Assembly (NCBI GenBank): GCA_028748945.1
Contig: JAQTOL010000052.1
Coordinates: forward strand, 1-11,734
Direction: 5' to 3'
Source: Paludibacter sp.
GTDB lineage: Bacteria > Bacteroidota > Bacteroidia > Bacteroidales > Paludibacteraceae
Length of the DNA stretch: 11,734 nt
Under the pieces are notes generated by a model. That model was not told the origin of the DNA, ran no database searches, and saw nothing but the letters and a program-made list of their open reading frames with translations. Both the position numbers and the translations under genes were made by a program. How positions within the stretch are numbered: position 1 is the first letter of the stretch; each line of letters opens with the position of its first letter. This document shows positions 1 through 6,366 of the stretch, one piece after another.

Positions 1-2
1 CA

Positions 3-308
3 TTGCCACGCTATCAACCGGAATATGCTGAGAATAACCGGCTTTTGGCAGAAGGGTTCGCACTTATTGCCAAACAAAAAGACTGCACACCATCTCAACT
101 TGCTCTGGCATGGGTTTTGGCACAGGCCGATAATATTATCCCGATACCGGGAACAAAACGCAGAACTTACTTACTCGAGAATATCGGAGCCATCGACATG
201 GTATTAAGTCATCATGAGTTGACAGAAATTGAAGAATTATTGAAGAAATACCCAAATACCGGCGCACGATATAATGAAAACAGCAATAAACTGGTAGATA
301 AAAATTAA
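3..308 (+). CDS. Aldo/keto reductase, C-terminal fragment (cut by window edge)
   Basis: This is the last ~101 codons of an aldo/keto reductase; the reading frame is open to the left edge, so the true start lies outside the window and the TTG at position 3 is not a start. Aldo/keto reductases are cytosolic NAD(P)H-dependent (beta/alpha)8-barrel oxidoreductases acting on aldehydes and ketones. The visible part holds the usual C-terminal signature: a TPSQLALAWVLAQ helix, then IPIPGTKRRTYLLENIGA, the segment that binds the 2'-phosphate and adenine end of NADPH. After it come the family's final helices (about residues 65-82) and a polar tail. The catalytic Tyr, Lys, Asp and His are upstream and cannot be checked. 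The substrate cannot be inferred. The next gene starts 29 bases downstream on the same strand, so co-transcription is possible. Confidence 0.9.
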   Translation: MPRYQPEYAENNRLLAEGFALIAKQKDCTPSQLALAWVLAQADNIIPIPGTKRRTYLLENIGAIDMVLSHHELTEIEELLKKYPNTGARYNENSNKLVDKN

Positions 309-337
309 GATCATTCAATGAATAAAAAAACTTCATT

Positions 338-754
338 ATGTCGAATATTTTCATCAACAAACAACAGGAGCCAACTGACGAGGCGCTTTCATCAACCCTG
401 GGTGAAACAAAAGAATTATTAGACTCGATTTTACGGTTTATAGAAACTGAATTTGGTGATTTTCATCCTGAATGGAAGTATTATGGAACGAAACTGGGTT
501 GGAGTCTCAAGCTGTTTTGCAAAAAGCGAAACATTGTTTTTGTTGGCCCTGAAAATGGGTATTTCCGGTTAGCTTTTGCAATAGGAGACAAGGCTTACAA
601 CAAAATCATTCAAAGTAATTTGCCGGATTTAATCAAAAAAGAGCTAACTTCGTCAAAAATATATGTTGAAGGACGTCCACTCAGGTTCGAAGTCAGGAAA
701 AAAGAAGATTTGGAGCCTATTTTTGAGATAATTCGTATAAAACTCACTACCTGA
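338..754 (+). CDS. DUF3788 family protein
   Basis: A 138-residue soluble protein with no signal peptide or membrane segment, resembling the DUF3788 family found in Bacteroidota and Firmicutes. Features I recognise are the N-terminal P-T-x-E/D-x-L-x-x-x-L-G-E-T pattern (about residues 12-24), the EWKYYGTKLGWSLKL segment (about 45-59), an R-x-I-V-F-V-G-P-E-N-G-Y-F beta-strand region (about 64-76) and a late EGRPLRFEVR strand. The family has no established biochemical role that I know of; the fold is likely a small alpha/beta domain related to the YdhG/DUF1801 group, which is inference. The ATG at 338 is the only sensible start. It lies 29 bases after the aldo/keto reductase stop, so the two may share an mRNA. 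The length is normal for the family. Confidence 0.8.
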   Translation: MSNIFINKQQEPTDEALSSTLGETKELLDSILRFIETEFGDFHPEWKYYGTKLGWSLKLFCKKRNIVFVGPENGYFRLAFAIGDKAYNKIIQSNLPDLIKKELTSSKIYVEGRPLRFEVRKKEDLEPIFEIIRIKLTT

Positions 755-809
755 TTTTGAATTTAATATACTTTACAATTTTGATATAAATTAAAATACT
801 GCTTTGTAT

Positions 810-838
810 TTTGGAATTAAAATATAGTTGTACTTTTA
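810..838 (+). promoter_or_regulatory. Possible promoter for the tat locus
   Basis: TTTG at 810-813 and TACTTTTA at 831-838 are separated by 17 bases. They resemble the Bacteroidota -33 TTTG and -7 TAnnTTTG elements, with the last base of the -7 box mismatched. Transcription would begin near 845, leaving a leader of about 40 bases before tatA. The region is very AT-rich, so chance matches are likely; this is a weak call. Confidence 0.35.
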
Positions 839-887
839 CAGCATATTTCATTTTTAAATTTAAAACAATTCATTAAAAAAAATTGAT

Positions 888-1100
888 ATGAACCATTTAT
901 TATTACTTGGAGGTTTAGGTACAGGCGAAGTGATTGTTATTGCTTTAGTTGTTTTGCTGTTATTTGGAGGTAAGAAAATTCCGGAATTGATGAAAGGCCT
1001 TGGGAAAGGCGTAAAAAATTTCAAGGATGGCCTGAATGACATCGAAAACGAGATCAAAAAAGATGTGTCTAAAGACGAAAAATCTGATACAGACAAATAA
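888..1100 (+). CDS. tatA: Twin-arginine translocase subunit TatA
   Basis: A 70-residue TatA/E-type subunit, the component that oligomerises to form the passage for folded proteins across the inner membrane. It has the family plan: a short periplasmic N-terminus, one transmembrane helix (about residues 13-26), the F26-G27 hinge, an amphipathic helix (about 29-48, with [13 protein letters not shown]) and an acidic/lysine-rich tail. Glu14 sits 12 residues before the Phe-Gly hinge, matching the polar position (Gln8 and Phe20 in E. coli TatA). The N-terminus is about six residues longer than in the E. coli protein. No separate TatB is present in this window; in two-component Tat systems TatA covers both roles. 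tatC begins two bases after the stop, so the two genes are surely one transcript. Confidence 0.95.
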   Translation: MNHLLLLGGLGTGEVIVIALVVLLLFGGKKIPELMKGLGKGVKNFKDGLNDIENEIKKDVSKDEKSDTDK

Positions 1101-1102
1101 AT

Positions 1103-1891
1103 ATGAGTGTACCGGATGATAGTGAAATGACGTTTTGGGATCACCTCGACGATTTACGAAAAGTATTGTTTCGAATTGCCGGTTTTGTAACTGTACTAAC
1201 ACTCGTGTTTTTTGCATACATGAAGGATTTGTTTGATGCAGTCATTCTGGCACCATCGCGAAACAATTTCTTTCTCTACGAGTGGATGAACAATATGAGC
1301 AAGAAATTTCCGGTATTTCCCGATTTTTGCGTGGGTTCATTTCAGGTTAAAATAATCAATATCAATTTATCATCACAGTTTTTCATTCACATGTCCACAT
1401 CGTTGTGGTTTGGACTGGTGATGAGTTTTCCCTTTATTATTTACCAACTTTTTATATTTGTAAAGCCTGCACTTTACAGCCATGAGAGTAAAAATGCCGG
1501 TTGGGCTTTCTTTTTTGGAAATTTACTTTTTTATATCGGATTAGCAGTAGGTTACCTGCTTGTTTTTCCACTTACTTTACGTTTTTTAGCAGGATATCAA
1601 CTCAGTTCATTCATTGAAAACAGTGTTTCGCTCGATTCATATATGGACAGTTTTTTAATGTTGTGTTTTATCATGGGACTGGTTTTCGAATTACCTTTGC
1701 TTTCGTGGCTTTTATCTCAGATAGGAATTTTACACCGGAGTTTTTTTACCAGGTTCCGTAAACATGCCATTGTTATTTTATTAATAATTGCAGCGTTTAT
1801 TACACCTTCAGGTGATCCTTTTACATTATTTGTAGTCTTCCTTCCTATTTATATGCTATGGGAAATAAGCGCTTTAGTGGTAAAAAAATGA
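1103..1891 (+). CDS. tatC: Sec-independent translocase subunit TatC
   Basis: A 262-residue TatC, the polytopic receptor that recognises the twin-arginine motif. The cytosolic N-terminus carries the conserved MTFWDHLDDLRK stretch (residues 9-20), which helps bind the RR motif. Six hydrophobic helices follow. Other landmarks are FVKPALYSHE (119-128), Glu196 in LVFELPLLSWL (the conserved membrane-embedded glutamate of TM4) and ITPSGDP (233-239) before TM6. The first periplasmic loop (about 42-90) is longer than in E. coli TatC, and includes VKIININLSSQFFIHM, as I recall from other Bacteroidota TatC proteins. The gene is coupled to tatA with a two-base gap. The next two genes encode proteins with twin-arginine signals, so this translocase has likely cargo beside it. 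Confidence 0.96.
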   Translation: MSVPDDSEMTFWDHLDDLRKVLFRIAGFVTVLTLVFFAYMKDLFDAVILAPSRNNFFLYEWMNNMSKKFPVFPDFCVGSFQVKIININLSSQFFIHMSTSLWFGLVMSFPFIIYQLFIFVKPALYSHESKNAGWAFFFGNLLFYIGLAVGYLLVFPLTLRFLAGYQLSSFIENSVSLDSYMDSFLMLCFIMGLVFELPLLSWLLSQIGILHRSFFTRFRKHAIVILLIIAAFITPSGDPFTLFVVFLPIYMLWEISALVVKK

Positions 1892-1978
1892 TTTTAAATT
1901 TTTCAATTCGCGAGTATAATTTTTAAGATAAAATTAATACTAAAACAATATACATAAGTAACTGAAAATTTAATAATT

Positions 1979-2911
1979 ATGAAACGTAGAGATTTTTTCA
2001 AAACCGCAACTGTAGCCGGTTTAGCTACATTTTTGAAACCTGAAGATGCACTTTCAGCGGGTTTATCAAGCAGTAAAGCCCCTGCTGTTAAAACGGATAT
2101 GGTAGCTGTAATGGGTGGTGAACCGGAGGAAATGCTGTTGGTTGCCCTGAAAGAAATGGGAGGTATCGGCAAGTTCGTCAAAAAAGGGCAAAAAGTTGTT
2201 ATCAAACCCAATATCGGCTGGGACAGAAAACCTGAATTGGCAGCCAATACGAATCCCGATCTGATTGCAGCATTGGTAAAACAATGCAAAATAGCAGGAG
2301 CATCCCAAATCATTGTATTTGATCACACCTGTCACGATTGGAAAAAAAGCTATACCAACAGTGGTATCGAAGCAGCGGTATTGAAAGCCGGCGGAAAAAT
2401 GGTTCCCGGTAATGACGAATCGTACTACGCTGAAGTTGACTTACCCCATGGTGTCAATTTAAAGAAGACCAAGATTCACAAATCCCTTCTCGAGTGCGAT
2501 GTTTGGTTTAATGTTCCGATTCTTAAACATCATGGAGGAGCAAAAAACACCATTTCGATGAAAAACCTGATGGGAATTGTTTGGGACCGAGGTTTTTTTC
2601 ACCGAAACGATTTACACCAGTGTATAGCCGATACGGCAACTTTTTACAAAAAACCGGCATTGAACATTGTTGATGCTTACCGAATTATGAAATCGAACGG
2701 ACCTCAGGGAAAATCGGAAGCCGATGTGGTAACATTGAAATCTTTAATCATGTCTCCTGACTATGTTGCAGTAGATACTGCTGCCATGAAAATGTTTTCG
2801 CAAGTTCAACCAACTGATATTAAAGATGTAAGATATATTGATTTGGCTGAAAAATTAAAAGTTGGCACGCAAAACCTTGAAAAGTTAAACGTAAAAAAAA
2901 TAAAATTATAA
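1979..2911 (+). CDS. DUF362 protein with a Tat signal peptide
   Basis: A 310-residue protein of the DUF362 family. It begins MKRRDFFKTATVAGLATF, a textbook twin-arginine leader (R3-R4-D-F-F-K, then a weak hydrophobic stretch), with a possible cleavage site near ALSAG (24-28). It is therefore predicted to fold in the cytoplasm, probably around a cofactor, before export. Family landmarks are VVIKPNIGWDR (73-83), NTNPDLIAALV (90-100) and PILKHHGGAKNTISMKNLMG (180-199). Four cysteines (103, 118, 173, 215) and a DHTCH motif (115-119), plus His184-His185, could bind metal or an iron-sulfur cluster, but there is no ferredoxin-type cysteine run. The biochemical role of DUF362 is not established to my knowledge. 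The gene starts 87 bases after tatC and precedes the polyferredoxin gene by 80 bases, suggesting a shared redox function. Confidence 0.88.
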   Translation: MKRRDFFKTATVAGLATFLKPEDALSAGLSSSKAPAVKTDMVAVMGGEPEEMLLVALKEMGGIGKFVKKGQKVVIKPNIGWDRKPELAANTNPDLIAALVKQCKIAGASQIIVFDHTCHDWKKSYTNSGIEAAVLKAGGKMVPGNDESYYAEVDLPHGVNLKKTKIHKSLLECDVWFNVPILKHHGGAKNTISMKNLMGIVWDRGFFHRNDLHQCIADTATFYKKPALNIVDAYRIMKSNGPQGKSEADVVTLKSLIMSPDYVAVDTAAMKMFSQVQPTDIKDVRYIDLAEKLKVGTQNLEKLNVKKIKL

Positions 2912-2930
2912 TCCATTGCATTATCAAATT

Positions 2931-2958
2931 TCAATTTCCGGCCAAACCCGGGAATTGA
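2931..2958 (+). other. Intercistronic hairpin between the DUF362 and polyferredoxin genes
   Basis: The arms 2931-2941 and 2948-2958 pair over 11 positions, including one G-U pair, around a 6-base loop (CCAAAC). The top of the stem is four G-C pairs. Only a poor run of T follows (ATATTTG), so it is not a strong intrinsic terminator. It may be an mRNA-stability element, a processing site or a leaky terminator that sets the ratio of the two proteins. Function is inference; the pairing is seen directly. Confidence 0.5.
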
Positions 2959-2991
2959 TATTTGAATAATTTGAGAATAAACCGTCATTCA

Positions 2992-4524
2992 ATGAGATTT
3001 TTAAAGAATATCCGAATCGTCCTGTCTCTTTTGTTTTTCATTCCCATTTTTTTATTTTTCATCGATTTTTCAGGCATAGTCCCTCTGCATTTACATGCAT
3101 TGCTTATGTTTCAATGGATTCCGGCACTCCTGTCATTAAACATGGTGATAATAGGTGTTTTATTAATCCTTAGTTTGCTTTTTGGTCGAATTTATTGTTC
3201 TACGCTCTGCCCGTTAGGTGTTTTACAAGATATTTTGTCGTGGAAGTCAAGACTTTTTCGTAAAAGAAAAAAAAAATTACGGTTTCATCATTCAAAACCA
3301 CTGAATGTGCTGCGCTATTCAATATTAGCTACAACCGTTTTACTTTTTGTTTTCGGTAGTTCCTTTTTAGTTATTCAACTTGATCCCTACAGTATTTTTG
3401 GCAGGATGGCTTCACAGCTTTTTCAACCTTTAGTTATATTAGCCAATAATGGTTTAGCGTCAATTGTAAACGGAATGGGGAACTATTCATTGTACCAGGT
3501 GGAGCAAAACAGTTTTGTGCCGGTTGCTTTTGGCATCTCATTATTCTTTTTCATATTGGTCGGCATTATGTCATGGTTTCGTGGACGATTATTCTGTAAT
3601 ACGATTTGTCCGGTTGGCTCTACGTTGGGACTTCTTTCAAAAGTGTCATTCTTTCACATTTCAATTCAGGAATCGTCCTGTACGCACTGTGGTCTCTGTG
3701 AAAAGAGTTGCAAATCGGAATGTATTGACAGTAAGGCAATGAAAGTTGACGATTCGAGATGCGTAAGCTGTTTTAATTGTATTTCTTCCTGTAAAAACGG
3801 GAGTGTGAAATATAATATCCGTTTTAAACCGAAAGCAGAAATACCTTCACAAACCCCATCCAATAATAGCAGACGAACATTTTTGCTTACATCAGGTGCG
3901 GTTATTTCCACACTGGCATTAGCTGAGACAAAAAAGTTAACAGGTAAAAAGGACAACATACTTTCACGCAAACCCGTTATGCCTCCCGGAGCAGGCAATC
4001 TGGAACATTTTAATACTCATTGCACCGGTTGTCAGTTGTGCGTCACAAAATGTCCAATGGACGTACTAAAACCGGCTGCACTTCAGTATGGGATTTCCGG
4101 CATCATGCAACCCCATCTTGAATTCTCCACCGAAGTTTTTTGTACTTACGATTGTAATATTTGTAGTACAGTTTGTCCAACCCAGGCGTTGAACCATTTG
4201 ACGATGGACGACAAAAAATTGATTCAAATAGGAGTTGCACAGTTCAGAAAAGATATGTGCGTTGTATTCACCGATGAAACGGATTGCGGTGCCTGCTCGG
4301 AACATTGTCCGACTCAAGCGGTACACATGATAGACTACAAAAACGGACTAACCATTCCTGAAGTGACCGAAGATATTTGTATAGGTTGTGGTGCCTGCGA
4401 ATCAATATGTCCGGTTAAACCTTACAAGGCCATATATATAGAAGGTAACGTAACACAAATTAAGGCCAAAAAACCTAAAGAAGCAAAAGTATTTGATAAA
4501 GTAATTGACGATTTCGGATTTTAA
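2992..4524 (+). CDS. NapH/NapG-like fused membrane polyferredoxin with internal Tat signal
   Basis: A 510-residue protein from ATG 2992; a TTG ten codons upstream (2962) is in frame but less likely, because the ATG falls just before the first membrane helix. The N-terminal half resembles NapH: four helices (about residues 5-25, 38-65, 107-129, 177-196), two C-x3-C-P motifs (C69/C73 in YCSTLCPLG, C202/C206 in FCNTICPVG) and two [4Fe-4S] motifs (C230/233/236/240 and C257/260/263/267). After a polar linker comes SRRTFLLTSGAVISTLALA (293-311), a twin-arginine signal. The C-terminal half resembles NapG: PPGA, then four cluster motifs (C344-354, C384-395, C423/432/435/439, C463-473). Six clusters are thus predicted. 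NapH oxidises menaquinol and NapG passes electrons to a periplasmic enzyme; this fusion probably does both. No NapA-type partner is nearby, so the acceptor is unknown. Confidence 0.88.
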   Translation: MRFLKNIRIVLSLLFFIPIFLFFIDFSGIVPLHLHALLMFQWIPALLSLNMVIIGVLLILSLLFGRIYCSTLCPLGVLQDILSWKSRLFRKRKKKLRFHHSKPLNVLRYSILATTVLLFVFGSSFLVIQLDPYSIFGRMASQLFQPLVILANNGLASIVNGMGNYSLYQVEQNSFVPVAFGISLFFFILVGIMSWFRGRLFCNTICPVGSTLGLLSKVSFFHISIQESSCTHCGLCEKSCKSECIDSKAMKVDDSRCVSCFNCISSCKNGSVKYNIRFKPKAEIPSQTPSNNSRRTFLLTSGAVISTLALAETKKLTGKKDNILSRKPVMPPGAGNLEHFNTHCTGCQLCVTKCPMDVLKPAALQYGISGIMQPHLEFSTEVFCTYDCNICSTVCPTQALNHLTMDDKKLIQIGVAQFRKDMCVVFTDETDCGACSEHCPTQAVHMIDYKNGLTIPEVTEDICIGCGACESICPVKPYKAIYIEGNVTQIKAKKPKEAKVFDKVIDDFGF

Positions 4525-4619
4525 TTTTTTGCTGTAAAACCAGTACCAAATAGTGTGAAAATTTATCTAAAGAAAACAAAAACAAGCACATTTTGATGTA
4601 GGTTGATGGATTAAAAATG

Positions 4620-4627
4620 TACCTTTG
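4620..4627 (+). promoter_or_regulatory. Bacteroidota-type -7 box upstream of the LysE-family gene
   Basis: TACCTTTG matches the Bacteroidota -7 consensus TAnnTTTG exactly. A TTTG at 4592-4595 could be the -33 element, but its 24-base spacing is longer than usual. Transcription would start near 4634, about 14 bases before the ATG at 4648. This would separate the LysE-family gene from the upstream tat/iron-sulfur locus. Confidence 0.55.
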
Positions 4628-4647
4628 TATGAGAATCTATAATATAA

Positions 4648-5271
4648 ATGGTTGAAATAATTATTAAAGGTATATTAATTGGTTTGTGTATATCGGTACC
4701 ACTTGGTCCGATAGGTATGCTTACCATTCAGCGAACTCTTAACCGGGGTCAGAAGTTTGGTATTGCTACAGGATTAGGAGCGACTTTCTCCGATTTGGTT
4801 TATACTGTAATTACATTATTTTTTCTGAGTTTCGTTTTAGATTTTATTGAAGATCATCGGTTTATCATCCAACTGGTAGGAAGCGTAGTCGTCGCTGCTT
4901 TTGGTTATTATATTTTCACCAGTCATCCGGCCAACCAACCCAAACCGAATGAGCCTGTAAAACATACACTATTAGGAGATTTCATTTCCTCATTTGGATT
5001 AACGTTTTCAAATCCGTTGGTTCTGTTTGTACTCATTGCTCTTTTTGCACGGTTCGAATTTATAGGAAACGGTACGACTCTGTTCGTTTCAATTTGCGGT
5101 ATTTTATCCATTCTGGGTGGTGCTTTGATATGGTGGAGTTTGCTTACTTTCCTGATTAGCCGTTTCAAGAACAAATTGAATATGCGCGATTTAAAAATTA
5201 TCAACCAGGTTACTGGTTCAATTATTATATGCATTGGTTTCATAGGATTGATTCTAAGCATACTAAAATAA
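4648..5271 (+). CDS. LysE family translocator
   Basis: A 207-residue inner-membrane protein of the LysE/RhtB amino-acid exporter superfamily. The N-terminus carries the family signature PLGPIGMLTIQRTLNRG (about residues 19-35) followed by GIATGLGATFSDLVY (38-52). Five or six hydrophobic helices are visible, with a charged cytosolic loop between helices 3 and 4 (about 91-107, rich in Pro, Asn and Lys). Members export amino acids such as lysine, arginine, threonine or homoserine lactone by proton-coupled transport; the substrate here cannot be told from sequence. The length (about 200 residues) is normal. The gene has its own -7-like box and ends within a strong hairpin, so it appears monocistronic. 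The spacer of 123 bases to the upstream polyferredoxin gene supports separate regulation. Confidence 0.88.
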   Translation: MVEIIIKGILIGLCISVPLGPIGMLTIQRTLNRGQKFGIATGLGATFSDLVYTVITLFFLSFVLDFIEDHRFIIQLVGSVVVAAFGYYIFTSHPANQPKPNEPVKHTLLGDFISSFGLTFSNPLVLFVLIALFARFEFIGNGTTLFVSICGILSILGGALIWWSLLTFLISRFKNKLNMRDLKIINQVTGSIIICIGFIGLILSILK

Positions 5272-5305
5272 ATAAAGCCAACTTTTAAAAAAAGTTGGCT
5301 TTATT
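5271..5305. terminator. Bidirectional intrinsic terminator between convergent genes
   Basis: A perfect 16-bp inverted repeat (5271-5286 paired with 5290-5305) closes a 3-base AAA loop. The core pairs GCCAACTTTT with its complement, and A/T tracts flank it on both sides, so it should work in both directions. It begins on the last base of the LysE-family stop codon (TAA at 5269-5271) and lies 43 bases past the 3' end of the opposing DUF4252 gene. Confidence 0.88.
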
Positions 5306-5347
5306 ATTCTCAAAAATCGAATAAAAACAAGATTATCAACGAAAAAT

Positions 5348-5845
5348 TTAGCTTAATCCGATAACCATTTGCCCTTTGTCTGAAAAGGATTTCATCATTT
5401 CCTCCTTTGACATTTTTCCACTAATCCAGATCAGGCTGAATTCATTTTTTTCTTTACTTACAATCAGCATGTCAGCATTATTATCATCACTTACACGATA
5501 ATAAACATTGACTCTTTCACCCTTATCACGAACTTCGACTGCGGTTTCAAAATTACCCTTCGCCAGAACTTTGTCTAAATCGGTTTCCAGTGCTTTCATT
5601 AGCGAAGCATTTGATTCACCCTCCAGACTCAAAATTTTAACTGATCGCATTTTGGACATCATTTCCTTATCGTCTTTGGCAATTCCACCCAAAAGACCGC
5701 CCAAATTCATCATTCCCTTGCCAACCGACACATACTCAAAATGCTCATCGTTACCATATTTTTCGAAAAGGGATTGTAGGGATTGTGCCTGACTTGCTGC
5801 GACAACCATAAAAAGTGCAGCAATTAAAATCGTTACTTTTTTCAT
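5348..5845 (-). CDS. Secreted DUF4252 protein
   Basis: A 165-residue protein with an N-terminal Sec signal peptide (MKKVTILIAALFMVVAASQAQ, with cleavage likely after AQA near residue 20). The mature part matches the Bacteroidota DUF4252 family: FEKYGNDEHFEYVSVGKGMM near the start, a glycine-rich LGGLLGGIAK segment (about 48-57), VKILSLEG (69-76), a mid-region with VNVYYRVSDDNNADMLIV and a final FSLIWISGKMSKEEMMK strand-helix. The role of the family is unknown; location is the periplasm or outer envelope. No lipobox cysteine is seen. It is the last gene of a sigma factor/one-TM protein/DUF4252 set, with 11 bases between it and the upstream gene, so it is very probably made from the sigma-factor transcript and may be its regulated output. 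Confidence 0.88.
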   Translation of the reverse strand: MKKVTILIAALFMVVAASQAQSLQSLFEKYGNDEHFEYVSVGKGMMNLGGLLGGIAKDDKEMMSKMRSVKILSLEGESNASLMKALETDLDKVLAKGNFETAVEVRDKGERVNVYYRVSDDNNADMLIVSKEKNEFSLIWISGKMSKEEMMKSFSDKGQMVIGLS

Positions 5846-5856
5846 AACCTTTATTT

Positions 5857-6366
5857 TTAATATTGAAGTTTGTTTTTAATTTCTTTCATTAGTTCTCTTG
5901 TTTCATTAATTTTCTGAACCGGTTTTATTCCCTCTCTTACTTTTTTAATACTTTCCATTGGTTCAATGCTTTTTGCCAGAGCTTCATTTACTTTTTCAAA
6001 TTTAGCACGGGCATATTGTTGGGCATATTCCTGGTTATTGATTCGTTTTCCACGCATTATAGCAAAATCATTGTTTTGTTGTGACCACATAAACCAGAAA
6101 GCAAGTAATAAAGTGGCTGCAATACCTGAGATGGAAATGGTTTGTATCCAGAATCGCTTTGTATAATGTTGAAATTGGATTTTTTTCTTTGAAGAAGAAT
6201 CAACCGTTTCGTGTAATTCCTCATCAAATGCTTCAAATAATGCCCGATAGGGTTCATGTTCCGGTAGTACCTTCCCTGCAAGAAAATAATGTTTCAGTTC
6301 ATTTTCTTCCGAAAGGGATGTTTCAGCCCTGAAGTATTTTTCTATTAATTCATTCATCTTATCCAT
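5857..6366 (-). CDS. Single-pass membrane protein, probable anti-sigma factor
   Basis: A 169-residue protein with no family I can name with certainty. The N-terminal ~60 residues are acidic and helical (MNELIEKYF, then ETSLSEENELKHYF), a pattern common at the start of Bacteroidota anti-sigma and FecR-like proteins. One transmembrane helix follows (about residues 73-94), then a charged, helical C-terminal region of ~75 residues (YAQQYARAKFEKVNEALAK and later), expected in the periplasm. There are no cysteines, so it is not a zinc-binding anti-sigma domain. The gene overlaps the sigma gene: ATG 6366 overlaps by 13 bases, and an alternative ATG at 6357 gives the classic ATGA overlap and a 166-residue product. 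Position and topology support a membrane anti-sigma role, but this is inferred. Confidence 0.75.
   Translation of the reverse strand: MDKMNELIEKYFRAETSLSEENELKHYFLAGKVLPEHEPYRALFEAFDEELHETVDSSSKKKIQFQHYTKRFWIQTISISGIAATLLLAFWFMWSQQNNDFAIMRGKRINNQEYAQQYARAKFEKVNEALAKSIEPMESIKKVREGIKPVQKINETRELMKEIKNKLQY

Noticed and set aside
793-812. Inverted repeat AAAATAC / GTATTTT as a terminator after the DUF3788 gene
   Set aside because: The stem is only 7 bp with one G-C pair and no T run, which is expected by chance in this AT-rich spacer.
1917-1924. TAATTTTT as a separate promoter for the DUF362 gene
   Set aside because: The match to TAnnTTTG lacks the final G and no -33 TTTG lies at the right distance, so an internal promoter is not supported.
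2962-2991. TTG start adding ten residues to the polyferredoxin
   Set aside because: An in-frame ATG at 2992 sits right before the first helix, the added MNNLRINRHS has no role I can see, and there is no ribosome-binding site favouring the TTG.
3666-3998. Minus-strand open frame inside the polyferredoxin gene
   Set aside because: It lies opposite the conserved cysteine-rich coding sequence and its translation has no recognisable domain, so it is a shadow of the real gene.
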